Shown here: positions 36,325 through 44,734 of the stretch, piece after piece
How the letters are laid out: every line of letters begins with the position of its first letter
How positions within the stretch are numbered: position 1 is the first letter of the stretch
Origin: RHKX01 sp963823275
GTDB lineage: Bacteria; Actinomycetota; Thermoleophilia; Solirubrobacterales; 70-9
NCBI GenBank assembly: GCA_963823275.1
Contig: CAWGKW010000002.1
Coordinates: 496,001 to 560,000 of the forward strand
Direction: 5' to 3'
Length of the DNA: 64,000 nt
Notes under the pieces: model-generated
Told to the model about the DNA's origin: nothing
Database searches by the model: none
The model's input: only the letters and a program-made list of their open reading frames with translations
Position numbers and translations under genes: made by a program

Positions 36325-37482
36325 ATGCCCTTCCAGGTAGAGCACGCGCTGAGTTACGTGGTCCACAATGAGGGCTCCGATCTGCATCTGAAGGTCGGAG
36401 CGCTTCCGATGACCAGGATCCACGGTGCGCTGATGCCGATCGCCGACACCGATCGGCTGACGATCGCCGACACCGAGGAGGCCCTGCGAACCGTGATCGG
36501 CGGGTCGGCTCGGGCCGAGTTCGACGCCGACGGCGAGGCGGATTTCTCCTTCTCGATCCCCCAGCTCGCCCGATTCCGCGTCAGCGCGTTTCGCCAGCGT
36601 GGTTCGATCTCGCTCGTCTTTCGAGCGATCCCCTACAACGTGCCGACGATCGAGGAGCTCGGGCTGCCGCCGGCGATCCGCGCGCTCGCCGAGGAGCGCC
36701 GCGGGATCGTTCTGCTCACCGGCACAACCGGCTCAGGCAAGTCGACGACCCTCGCGGCGATGATCAACTACATCAACGAGACCCGCCCAGAGCACATCAT
36801 CACGCTCGAGGACCCGATCGAGTACCTGCACTCCGACAAGCGCTCGATCGTCAACCAGCGGGAGGTCGGCTCCGACACGAAGAGCTTCGCGGGCGCCATG
36901 CGCAGGGTGCTCCGGCAGGACCCCGACGTCATCCTCGTCGGCGAGATGCGAGATGAGGAGACGGTGCGCACGGCCCTCAGCGCCGCCGAGACGGGACACC
37001 TCGTGCTCTCGACGCTGCACACCCTCGATGCGACCGAGACGATCAACCGCATCATCGACTTCTTCCCGCCCCACCTGCAGCAGCAGGCCCGGGTCATGCT
37101 GGCCTCGACCCTGCGGGGAGCCGTCTCCCAGCGCCTGGTTCCGAATGCCACCGGAGACGGGCGGGTGGCGGCCAGCGAGGTCCTGATCGTCACCGGCCGG
37201 GTGGAGGACCTGATCCTCAACCCCGAGGAGACCGGCAAGATCAGCTCGGTGATCGCCGAGGGCGAGTACTACGGAATGCAGACCTTCGATCAGTCGTTGC
37301 TCTCTCACGTGCGGGCCGGGCGCGTCAACGCGCAGCTCGCGATGGACTACGCCTCCAGCCCGCATGACTTCAAGCTGATGCTCGCCTCCTCGGGACAGCA
37401 CGCCAGCGACATCTCTCAGGTCGAGGTGCTCGAGGCGCCGGCCGTTCCCGAAACCGCGGGAACTTCTCACTTCACTTCCTGA
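36325..37482 (+). CDS. pilT: PilT-type twitching motility ATPase
   Basis: This 385-residue hexameric secretion ATPase has a PAS-like N-terminal domain (SDLHLKVGALPMTRIHG), Walker A GTTGSGKST at 133-141 (K139), the Asp box ITLEDPIEYLH, Walker B ILVGEMRDEET and the His box STLHTLDATETINRI. The C-terminal AIRA-like region ends in Ser/His-rich residues. It would power type IV pilus retraction. No pilus assembly gene (pilB, pilC, pilM-Q, pilin) is near, so the machine must be encoded elsewhere. Confidence 0.92.
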   Translation: MPFQVEHALSYVVHNEGSDLHLKVGALPMTRIHGALMPIADTDRLTIADTEEALRTVIGGSARAEFDADGEADFSFSIPQLARFRVSAFRQRGSISLVFRAIPYNVPTIEELGLPPAIRALAEERRGIVLLTGTTGSGKSTTLAAMINYINETRPEHIITLEDPIEYLHSDKRSIVNQREVGSDTKSFAGAMRRVLRQDPDVILVGEMRDEETVRTALSAAETGHLVLSTLHTLDATETINRIIDFFPPHLQQQARVMLASTLRGAVSQRLVPNATGDGRVAASEVLIVTGRVEDLILNPEETGKISSVIAEGEYYGMQTFDQSLLSHVRAGRVNAQLAMDYASSPHDFKLMLASSGQHASDISQVEVLEAPAVPETAGTSHFTS

Positions 37483-37485
37483 AGT
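37474..37485. promoter_or_regulatory. Palindrome upstream of the HxlR gene, possible operator
   Basis: ACTTCCTGAAGT is a perfect 12-base palindrome overlapping the pilT stop codon, 6 bases before a TATTCT -10-like hexamer (37491-37496). HxlR regulators often bind such sites near their own promoter. Confidence 0.4.
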
Positions 37486-37512
37486 ATTGCTATTCTTCTG
37501 AGAACTAGGGAC

Positions 37513-37899
37513 GTGGGCATACGGCTCGCGGACCGGCTCAGAGGCTTGTTGATGAACGATTCAGACTGTCCAGTTTGTGCTTGTGCCGAGATCATCTCGG
37601 GTAAGTGGACACTGCTGGTGATCCGGGATCTCGCTTCCGGTAACCGCCGGTTCTGCGAGCTCGAGCGGTCCCTGGACGGCATCAGCCCGCGGACGCTCTC
37701 GCTTCGTCTACGTGCTCTGGAGGAGTGCGGCGTGGTTGCGCGCCACACCTACCCCGAGGTTCCGCCGCGGGTCGAGTACGCGCTGACCGAGAAGGGCCGC
37801 GCCCTCTCTCCGCTGATCGACGACATGCGCGACTACGGCTCGCGCTGGCTCGGCGTCGGCGACACCGCCGAGCAGTCCGGCGATCCCGTGGCGGCGTAG
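37513..37899 (+). CDS. HxlR family winged-helix transcriptional regulator
   Basis: This 128-residue protein has the HxlR pattern: CPVCACAEIISGKWTLLVIRDL, then RRFCELERSLDGISPRTLSLRLRALEECGVV (recognition helix) and the wing YALTEKGRAL. HxlR proteins respond to reactive electrophiles or quinones, often through N-terminal cysteines, and several Cys are present here. The GTG at 37513 or the ATG at 37552 could be the start; neither has a good ribosome binding site. Targets are unknown; the flanking genes are candidates. Confidence 0.88.
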   Translation: MGIRLADRLRGLLMNDSDCPVCACAEIISGKWTLLVIRDLASGNRRFCELERSLDGISPRTLSLRLRALEECGVVARHTYPEVPPRVEYALTEKGRALSPLIDDMRDYGSRWLGVGDTAEQSGDPVAA

Positions 37900-37995
37900 T
37901 CTCATCGGCTGAGGCCGGGCCGTGCGGGGCGGGCCTGGCCTGCCGAGGGGGAGTCCGAGGCCGGCGACCCCGGTCGCCGCGATCTGAATCAAATC

Positions 37996-39897
37996 TTGCA
38001 GGCAGGAGTGCGCCCCGCCTGGGCGAAGACCCGCGGTGTGCGCGATCTTCACCTCAGACACACTCTGACCAGCCTGGCCCGTGACGCCTCCGGGGTCTTC
38101 GGCGACCTCGTTGACGGCGGCCAGGAAATTCCCTATGAGATCGGGGAGGCTGAAGAGGGCTTCGCCTTCTGCCAGTACCAGCCCCTGACCGCGAGATTCG
38201 TGCGCGACAACGCAACCGAGCTGCGTGAGCTGGATAGCTTCAGGGAGGCAACCGAGACGATGCGGCGGTCGGAGATCGCGGGCACCTACCTGGAGGAGGC
38301 GGGCATCTCGCCGCCGCCCGACGCTTCCGAGCGCGCCGACCTGGCCGTCACCTACTTTCTCGCGCGCCTCTGGGACGGGGCGGCTGACTTCGGGCTCGAT
38401 GATGATCGCTTTGCGTCCGCCGTCGGCGAGATCGAGGACTGCGCGGAGCCTGAGGCCGGTGAGGTCGAGGCGATCGTGCCGCTGATCGGTTTCCAGATGC
38501 CCACGACCAGGCTCGACCTGAGCGGAGCCTCGATCGTCCGTGCCGATGCCGTCGACGTGCCGGCTGACGCCGCCCGCGGCGAGCGGCCGGGCGGCGCGGC
38601 GTGGGAGCCCACGTTCCTGATCAGCGCCCGGGTCTCGCTCGACGAGGACGGCGGGCTCAGTGGGGCCGGCGACCGCGTCGCTAGGACCTTCGAACGCGTC
38701 GTCACGACCCTACGCCTTCACAAGCCCGGCGGCGTCGGGCTTGGCCCGCACGGCTGGGTTCGGGTATCCGGCGACCGCTGGCGGCGGATCGCCACCGGAG
38801 CCGGCAAGCCTCGGCCCGGCGGATACCGCCTCACCGATGCGGACCTGATGGATGTCACCGACCTCTCGCGGACCGTCGCCGTCCACCCGCGTCGGATCGT
38901 CCGCCTGCGGCGTGCGCTGCTGAGGTTCGAGGCCGGACTCGACCGCCGCGGAGCGGTCGACGCGCTCAACGATCATCTGCTCGCCCTGCGATTCCTGCTC
39001 GAGGGCGAGGGCCCAGCGGGCGTCGGTCTGCCGATGCGCGTCGCCGCCCTCGCCGAGGGCGCCGACGGCCGCAGCGGTCGCGACGACGCCAAGCGCGTCG
39101 TCGAGCGGGGAATCTCGCTCGAGCGCGAGCTCTGGAGCGGGGAGCCGGCCCAAGGGGACGGCTCACCCGGGCCTTCGGAGATCGCCAGCCGGGTTGAGGA
39201 TCTGCTGCGGACGATCCTGCGCCGGGGCGTGACCGGCGAGATCGGGAGCGACTTCAGGGCCGCCGCCGATGAGGCCCTGCTCGCCGACGGACTCGCGTTC
39301 GGCGAGGGATCTCCGAGCGAGCTCGGCACCGACACCGAATGGGAGTTCGACGCGATCGAGATCGATTCGGTCACGATCGAGGATGAACCGGTGACCACCG
39401 AGTCCGCTGAGCTCGACCTCGACTTCGATCACGATGACGAGGAGATCCTCGTCTCCCGCGGCCTCGAGCTCGAGGCCGACCAGGCCGCCGGCTCGTGGGA
39501 TGCGGATGCCGAGATCACCGCTGACGCGGGCGTCGAGCCCGAGCCCGAGCCGACATTCCGCAAGCGTGAGCAGCGCCACCTGCCGCTGCTGGAGCCCGAG
39601 CCCGAGGCGGAAGGCGACCTCGCCGCGACCCGCTCGATCACCTTCGTCGACGAGGGACTTCTACAGGAGGAGCCGACCATGAAAGCGCCGTCGCCAACCG
39701 CAACCGGAGCCGGGTGGTTCGAGGAGATCGACAACGACGCGACCATGGATTTCCCGGCCCGCTCCAACCATCTGCAGGACCTGGCGCGACCGCCGCTGGA
39801 TCGCGAGGAGGTCAAGGCACGGGTGGAGTACCTCTTTCCCCGGACCGAGACGAACTGGACCGTCGGCAGTCGCTCCCCGCGCCGCGCCGCAAGCTGA
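37996..39897 (+). CDS. Large acidic protein of unknown function
   Basis: This 633-residue protein is not recognised. Residues 1-320 look globular (LIGFQMPTTRLDLSGASIVRAD, VHPRRIVRLRRALLRFE). They are followed by a helical segment where NDHLLALRFLLEGEG and KRVVERGISLERELW suggest a HEPN-like bundle. About 440-560 is strongly acidic and repetitive in Glu/Asp, and the C-terminus has a conserved-looking EEVKARVEYLFPRTETNWTVG. The start is uncertain: TTG 37996, GTG 38008 and GTG 38038 are all in frame, and none has a good ribosome binding site. It is convergent with the ArsA-like pair, 16 bases apart. Confidence 0.6.
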   Translation: MQAGVRPAWAKTRGVRDLHLRHTLTSLARDASGVFGDLVDGGQEIPYEIGEAEEGFAFCQYQPLTARFVRDNATELRELDSFREATETMRRSEIAGTYLEEAGISPPPDASERADLAVTYFLARLWDGAADFGLDDDRFASAVGEIEDCAEPEAGEVEAIVPLIGFQMPTTRLDLSGASIVRADAVDVPADAARGERPGGAAWEPTFLISARVSLDEDGGLSGAGDRVARTFERVVTTLRLHKPGGVGLGPHGWVRVSGDRWRRIATGAGKPRPGGYRLTDADLMDVTDLSRTVAVHPRRIVRLRRALLRFEAGLDRRGAVDALNDHLLALRFLLEGEGPAGVGLPMRVAALAEGADGRSGRDDAKRVVERGISLERELWSGEPAQGDGSPGPSEIASRVEDLLRTILRRGVTGEIGSDFRAAADEALLADGLAFGEGSPSELGTDTEWEFDAIEIDSVTIEDEPVTTESAELDLDFDHDDEEILVSRGLELEADQAAGSWDADAEITADAGVEPEPEPTFRKREQRHLPLLEPEPEAEGDLAATRSITFVDEGLLQEEPTMKAPSPTATGAGWFEEIDNDATMDFPARSNHLQDLARPPLDREEVKARVEYLFPRTETNWTVGSRSPRRAAS

Positions 39898-39913
39898 TCG
39901 CCTCCGGGCCGAC

Positions 39914-41044
39914 CTACTCGAACAGATACCGACCGAGGGCCAGCAGGCCCTCGATGTCGTGGATCTCGTCGCCCAGCTCAGGTACCTCGATCATCGAGAC
40001 GCCGGGGGCCTCCGCCGCGAGCGCGTCGATGTTTCTGCGGTCGCGGTTGGCAAGCACCGCCTGATCGGATTCGGCATCGACCACCCGCTGGGCCAGGTCG
40101 GTGTCGGCGAGGCTCTTCTTCAACGCCGCCAGCGCCCTGCGGTTGCTCCCCGGCTCTCCCGAGCCCGCCGCCTGCGGGTGCACGCGGTTGACGATCAGCC
40201 CGCCGAAGGGGAGGTTGCCCTCCGCAAGCTTGGCGCGCAGGTAGGCGGCCTCTTCGATCGGCTCGCCGGCGGGCCCGGTGACGACCAGAAACGTCGTCCC
40301 CTCATCGCTGAGCAGCGCCTCGACGCGCTCGGCACGCTCCTTGAAGCCCCCGAGCATTCCCGCCATGGCCGAGAAGAACTCCGAGAGGTCGGCGATCAGA
40401 TCGCCGCCGGTGACTCGGCGTAGGACGGCGGAGACAACGCCGAAGCCGCGGCCCGCCACCCTGGCACCGAAGCCGGTGGGGCGGACGAACAGGCGCATCG
40501 CCCGGCCCTCGATGAACTGGGTCACGCGCTGCGGCGCATCGAGGAAGTCCAGGGCGTTGCGGGAGGGGGGCGTATCGAGGATCAGCAGGTCGTATTCGCC
40601 CTCGGTGTCGAGCTCGTAGAGCTTCTCCATCGCCATGTACTCCTGCGATCCCGCGAGGGCCCCGGAGATCTGCTTGTAGATCCGGTTGCCGAGGATCCGG
40701 TCCCGCGACTCCTCATCCGGCGCGTAGGCGTGAATCACCTCGTCGAACGTGGCCTTCGAGTCGAGCATCATCGCCCAGAGCTCCCCGTCGGCGACACCCT
40801 GGAGATCGGTCAGGCCCTCGAGGGTGGAGGTGTCCACCTGACTGAGGGTGTTCCCGAGCTCCTCCAGTCCGAGCGAATCGGCGAGCCGCCGGGCGGGGTC
40901 GATCGTCAGCACCGCCACCTTCATGCCGCGCGCCGCCATCCCGACCGCGATCGCGGCGGAGGTCGTTGTCTTGCCCACGCCGCCCGAGCCCACGCAGATG
41001 CAGACCCGATGTCCCGCCAGGATCTCCTCCAGCTGCGCGCTCAT
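39914..41044 (-). CDS. ArsA/GET3-like ATPase, Rv3680-like
   Basis: This 376-residue deviant Walker A ATPase has GSGGVGKTTT at residues 19-28, with both signature lysine and glycine context. It also has the switch-like LTIDPARRLADSLG and DLLILDTPPSRNALDFLDAP. The same features are found in the actinobacterial pair Rv3679/Rv3680, which is related to GET3/ArsA. The ATG overlaps the stop of the upstream paralogue by 4 bases. There is no arsenite transporter or arsenic gene nearby, so arsenite efflux is unlikely. Confidence 0.88.
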   Translation of the reverse strand: MSAQLEEILAGHRVCICVGSGGVGKTTTSAAIAVGMAARGMKVAVLTIDPARRLADSLGLEELGNTLSQVDTSTLEGLTDLQGVADGELWAMMLDSKATFDEVIHAYAPDEESRDRILGNRIYKQISGALAGSQEYMAMEKLYELDTEGEYDLLILDTPPSRNALDFLDAPQRVTQFIEGRAMRLFVRPTGFGARVAGRGFGVVSAVLRRVTGGDLIADLSEFFSAMAGMLGGFKERAERVEALLSDEGTTFLVVTGPAGEPIEEAAYLRAKLAEGNLPFGGLIVNRVHPQAAGSGEPGSNRRALAALKKSLADTDLAQRVVDAESDQAVLANRDRRNIDALAAEAPGVSMIEVPELGDEIHDIEGLLALGRYLFE

Positions 41045-41970
41045 CCCATCCTCCCGGCGAGCAACCTCAGCTCTTCGGCCCCGAAGTCGGTGCTGAACAG
41101 AAAGGGCAGCTCGGTGAGGGGTACGGACGGCACGAGCTCCCGCAGTCGCCTCAGCTCGGCTCGCTGGATTCGCGCGCGTTCGGACTCGGTCACGGCGGCG
41201 TCGAGAGCCACCGCCGCCGGCCCCCCGGGCGTTGCCCGTTTGCGCGCCTCGAGAATCCGCTCGAGCTCCGGGTCCGTGAAACGGGTGGGGTAGAGGCCGT
41301 TGACGAAGAGCGCATCGACCCCGATCCCCGCCTCGGGGAGGGCGGCGGCCAGCGTGGCCGATTCGTTGACCGCCATCTCCTCGGGCGTGGCCACGATCGC
41401 GACCCCGGTGAAGTCACGATCGGTGATGGTCTCCTCGATCCGGGAAGCCTGATGGGCCACCGGTCCGGCCTTGGCGATCCTGCGGAACGTCCCCGGTGAC
41501 TCGAGGAAGCCGATCCCGTGGCCGGTCGCCGGCGAATCGACGATGACGTGGTCGTAGGTCCGGGCCCCGTCCGGTGAGCGGCGCGGGTCCTGCGCCAGCT
41601 CCCAGGCCTTGCCCATCGTCACGACCTCCTGTAGCCCGGGGGTGGCTGCCGCCAGGTAGGTGAACAGGTTGCTGCGGTGGAGCAGCCGGGCCATCGCACG
41701 GACCGGCAGCAGAACCTCCAGGTACTCGCGAACCATCTCGTCGGGATCGATCGAGATCGCCCAGAGGTTCTCGCTGAGCTCGGTCTCGTGGAATCCGATC
41801 GGCTTCCGGCCGAACAGCGACGATCCCCGCTCCTGCTCGGCGATCTCGCAGACGATTACGCGCTTTCCACGCGCGGCGACGGCCATCGCGAGCGCGTAGG
41901 AGACGGTGGTCTTGCCGACTCCGCCCTTGCCCGTGACGAAGGCGAGCCGTTTGTCGAGCAGGTCGGCGAT
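41041..41970 (-). CDS. ArsA/GET3-like ATPase, Rv3679-like, probable non-ATG start
   Basis: This protein of about 309 residues begins DLLDKRLAFVTGKGGVGKTT, with Walker A at residues 14-21 in the numbering used here. The opening is the same as in Rv3679-type proteins, which start two residues earlier. In frame there is no ATG, GTG or TTG anywhere between the far upstream region and the Walker motif. ATC at 41970 is the position expected from homologues, preceded by GAGAAT with six bases between. Either ATC is used, or a base is wrong. It is coupled to the next gene by ATGA and divergent from parA. Confidence 0.8.
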   Translation of the reverse strand: MADLLDKRLAFVTGKGGVGKTTVSYALAMAVAARGKRVIVCEIAEQERGSSLFGRKPIGFHETELSENLWAISIDPDEMVREYLEVLLPVRAMARLLHRSNLFTYLAAATPGLQEVVTMGKAWELAQDPRRSPDGARTYDHVIVDSPATGHGIGFLESPGTFRRIAKAGPVAHQASRIEETITDRDFTGVAIVATPEEMAVNESATLAAALPEAGIGVDALFVNGLYPTRFTDPELERILEARKRATPGGPAAVALDAAVTESERARIQRAELRRLRELVPSVPLTELPFLFSTDFGAEELRLLAGRMG

Positions 41971-41976
41971 GGCTGC

Positions 41977-41982
41977 ATTCTC
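41977..41982 (-). promoter_or_regulatory. Possible leaderless -10 of the ArsA-like operon
   Basis: On the minus strand GAGAAT is followed by GCAGCC and the ATC at 41970. The first base departs from TANNNT, but the spacing is the same as in other candidates here. Confidence 0.3.
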
Positions 41983-42012
41983 GCAAGTGCTGGGCCCTGG
42001 TTTGCATTGCCC

Positions 42013-42030
42013 GGGAGGAAACCGCCTCCC
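42013..42030. promoter_or_regulatory. Inverted repeat in the arsA-like/parA divergent region
   Basis: GGGAGG and CCTCCC flank AAACCG midway between the two divergent starts. It could be an operator for both operons. Confidence 0.35.
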
Positions 42031-42051
42031 ATAGCCGAATAAGCGGTCACC

Positions 42052-43281
42052 ATGGGCTTGTTCAACAGGAAGAATCAGGAAGGGCGCCGCGAGGAGAGCC
42101 AGAGCTCCCCCGAGCCGCAGAACTCCGAACTTGAGATTGGAATCGAGGATCGGGCAGCGCCTGATCCACAGGAGGAGACCGCCGACGACATGCGGATCGA
42201 GGCCACACCCCCCGCGCAGCCGGACCCCGTCGTGAACGCCGCCGATCCCTTCGGGGAGGAGCTTCGGGAACTCGAGGAGAAGGCGGTCGCTGGGGCGACC
42301 ACGCCTGAGCCGCAGGCGACTCCGGCGATCCCTCCCGCGGGGGACCCCCCGACGGGCAAGCTGGACAAGGAGGAGCTTCGCCGGGCGGTCAAGGGCTCGA
42401 CCGCCGAGGCCAAGTCCGACGACGACGACGATCGTCGCTCGGCCGACGATCTGATCGGACCGACGATGAAGCGCCGCCACCCCTTCGCACCCGATCCGGT
42501 CGAGCCGGCCTCGGAGCGGAGGATGAAGGTCTTCGCGTTCGCGAACCAGAAGGGCGGGGTCGCCAAGACGACGACCACGCTCAACCTGGCCGTGGCGCTG
42601 TCGGAATCCGGGCACCGCGTTCTCGCGGTCGACCTCGATCCTCAGGGCAACCTGACGATGAGTCAGGGGATCGACCCCGACACGGTCGAGCGCAGCCTCT
42701 ATCACGTGCTGGTCGACAAGGTCCCGCTCAAGGAGATCATTCAGCACCGCGAGATCGACATCGCGGTCGCGTCGATCGACCTGGCGGGCGCCGAGATCGC
42801 CATGAGCACGCAGATCGGTCGTGAACGCTCGCTGCAGAAGGCCCTGGCGCAGGTCGCCGACGACTACGACTTCGTCTGCATCGATACGCCGCCGAGCCTC
42901 GGACTGCTGACGATCAACGCTCTGACCGCAGCGGACAAGGTGATCGTTCCGGTCCAGTGCGAGTACCTGTCCATGCGAGGTCTCGTGCAGCTGCAGAACA
43001 CGCTGGAGATGATCCGCGAGAACCTCAACCCCGACGTGCAGATCGAGGGCATCCTCCCGACCATGCTCGACACCCGGACGATCCACGCCAAGGAGGCGGT
43101 GGAGATCCTCGAGGAGAACTTCGGGGAGCTGGTCTTCAAGTCCCGGATCCGCAAGGCGATCAAGTTCGCCGAGGCCCCGGTGAAGGGAAGCTCCGTCCTC
43201 AAGTACGATCCGCAGAGCAACGCGGCTCAGTGCTACCGCGATCTGGCGGAGGAGGTTCTGGAACATGGCGCGAAGGAATAA
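42052..43281 (+). CDS. parA: ParA family ATPase with long acidic N-terminal extension
   Basis: This 409-residue protein has a disordered acidic N-terminal half (about 1-155). The ParA/Soj domain follows with the deviant Walker A NQKGGVAKTTTTLN (K167 and K172), LAVDLDPQGNLT and the Walker B-like FVCIDTPPSLGLLT. ParA-type ATPases position DNA or large complexes. The gene overlaps ftsZ by 17 bases and no parB is adjacent, which is unusual for a chromosome-partition ParA. The extension and coupling suggest a role linked to cell division. Confidence 0.88.
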   Translation: MGLFNRKNQEGRREESQSSPEPQNSELEIGIEDRAAPDPQEETADDMRIEATPPAQPDPVVNAADPFGEELRELEEKAVAGATTPEPQATPAIPPAGDPPTGKLDKEELRRAVKGSTAEAKSDDDDDRRSADDLIGPTMKRRHPFAPDPVEPASERRMKVFAFANQKGGVAKTTTTLNLAVALSESGHRVLAVDLDPQGNLTMSQGIDPDTVERSLYHVLVDKVPLKEIIQHREIDIAVASIDLAGAEIAMSTQIGRERSLQKALAQVADDYDFVCIDTPPSLGLLTINALTAADKVIVPVQCEYLSMRGLVQLQNTLEMIRENLNPDVQIEGILPTMLDTRTIHAKEAVEILEENFGELVFKSRIRKAIKFAEAPVKGSSVLKYDPQSNAAQCYRDLAEEVLEHGAKE

Positions 43282-44707
43282 GCGGGCAAGCATGCGGGAG
43301 GGTCCTCTCGCTGACCTGTTCCGCTCGACCGAGCAACCCGACGACCCGCCCGAGCCCCCGGCTCGGCCTGAGCCCCGTGCCAGCAGCGAGCAGGCTCCGG
43401 CTTCGGCGCCCGCCGAGCCGAGCGCGTCGGAGAGGTCACCGCAGCCCGAGGCTCCCCGACCGCCCGCTCCCAAGGCGTCCGCCCACGAGCCTGCCTCCTC
43501 GGCCCGTCCGGCCAAGGATCGTCTTCGCGATGTCTTCTCCAGCGACCCCAACGAACGGGAGCCGGCCTATGGCCGCTCCGAGGAGGGCAGAATCCCGGCA
43601 ACCGCGACGCCGCAGGTCAATGATCCGGTGATTCGCGTCATCGGCGTGGGCGGCGGCGGCGTCAACGCCGTCAACCGCATGGTCGAGGCCGGGATCACCG
43701 GGGTCGAGTTCATGGCCGTCAACACCGACCTTCAGTCCCTCCAGCAGAGCGCAGCGGACCTGACCATCCACATCGGCGGCGGGGTCACTCGCGGCCTGGG
43801 CTCGGGTTCCGACCCGGAGCTCGGCTATCGCGCCGCATTCGAGGAGCAGGACCGGATCAAGCGGATGCTCAAGGGCTCCGACATGGTCTTCGTGGCCGCC
43901 GGGGCGGGCGGCGGAACCGGAACCGGGGCGGCCCCCGTGATCGCCCGTCTGGCCCGCGACGTCGGTGCGCTGACGGTGGGCATCGTGACCCGTCCCTTCG
44001 GCTTCGAGGGGACGCGTCGCGCCAAGCAGGCCGAGAAGGGCATCGATGCGCTCGCCGGAGAGGTGGACACGCTCATCGTTGTCCCCAACGAACGACTTCT
44101 GTCGGTGCTCGAGCGGAACACCACGATGGTCGAGGCCTTCCGGGTTGCCGATGACGTCCTCCGACAGGGGGTCCAGGGCATCTCCGATCTGATCACCCTG
44201 CCGGCGCTGATCAACCTCGACTTCGCCGACGTCCGCACGACGATGCGTGATGCCGGCCCCGCTCTGCTGGGCATCGGCATGGGCACGGGCGACGCGCGCG
44301 GCAGCTCCGCGTCGGAGCGCGCGATCTCGTCGCCGCTGCTCGAGACGTCGATCGAGGGTGCGCGTTCGATCCTGCTCTCGATCACCGGCGGTCGCGATCT
44401 CTCGTTGGTCGAGATCGCCGAGGCCGCTCGCGTGATCCAGGAGGCCGCCCATCCGGAGGCCCACATCATCTTCGGCGCCAACGTCGACGATGCCCTGCAC
44501 GAGGAGATCTGGGTCACCGTCATCGCCACCCGCTTCGACGCCCGCGGGCGTCGTGCGGACGGCACCTCCACCGGAGTTCACCGTTCGACGGCGCGACCTT
44601 CGTCCCGCCGCTCTGCGGATGGGACATCACCGGCAAAGCGCGTGCCCGGCTACGAGGAGCGGCCGGCCGAACTCGGCATCGACGTCCCAGAGTTCATCCC
44701 CAACTAG
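43265..44707 (+). CDS. ftsZ: Cell division protein FtsZ with N-terminal extension
   Basis: This 480-residue tubulin-like GTPase forms the Z ring. After an extension of about 115 residues (basic MARRNKRASMREGPLADLFRS, then Pro/Ala-rich), the FtsZ domain starts at VIRVIGVGGGGVNAVN. The tubulin signature GGGTGTG is at 215-221 and the catalytic T7 loop NLDFAD at 317-322. The C-terminal peptide ELGIDVPEFIPN matches the tail that binds SepF/FtsA-type partners. All catalytic residues are present. It is encoded outside any division/cell-wall cluster, overlapping parA by 17 bases. Confidence 0.95.
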   Translation: MARRNKRASMREGPLADLFRSTEQPDDPPEPPARPEPRASSEQAPASAPAEPSASERSPQPEAPRPPAPKASAHEPASSARPAKDRLRDVFSSDPNEREPAYGRSEEGRIPATATPQVNDPVIRVIGVGGGGVNAVNRMVEAGITGVEFMAVNTDLQSLQQSAADLTIHIGGGVTRGLGSGSDPELGYRAAFEEQDRIKRMLKGSDMVFVAAGAGGGTGTGAAPVIARLARDVGALTVGIVTRPFGFEGTRRAKQAEKGIDALAGEVDTLIVVPNERLLSVLERNTTMVEAFRVADDVLRQGVQGISDLITLPALINLDFADVRTTMRDAGPALLGIGMGTGDARGSSASERAISSPLLETSIEGARSILLSITGGRDLSLVEIAEAARVIQEAAHPEAHIIFGANVDDALHEEIWVTVIATRFDARGRRADGTSTGVHRSTARPSSRRSADGTSPAKRVPGYEERPAELGIDVPEFIPN

Positions 44708-44734
44708 GGGCCAAGTCAGAGTGGCCCTCCGCCC

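Noticed and set aside
39914..41970. Arsenite efflux operon
   Set aside because: No arsB, acr3, arsC or arsR gene is present. The pair matches Rv3679/Rv3680-like ATPases instead.
42052..43551. Upstream extension of the Rv3679-like frame through the whole antisense of parA
   Set aside because: The frame is open only because of GC-rich third positions. The extension has no start linked to a promoter and no homology.
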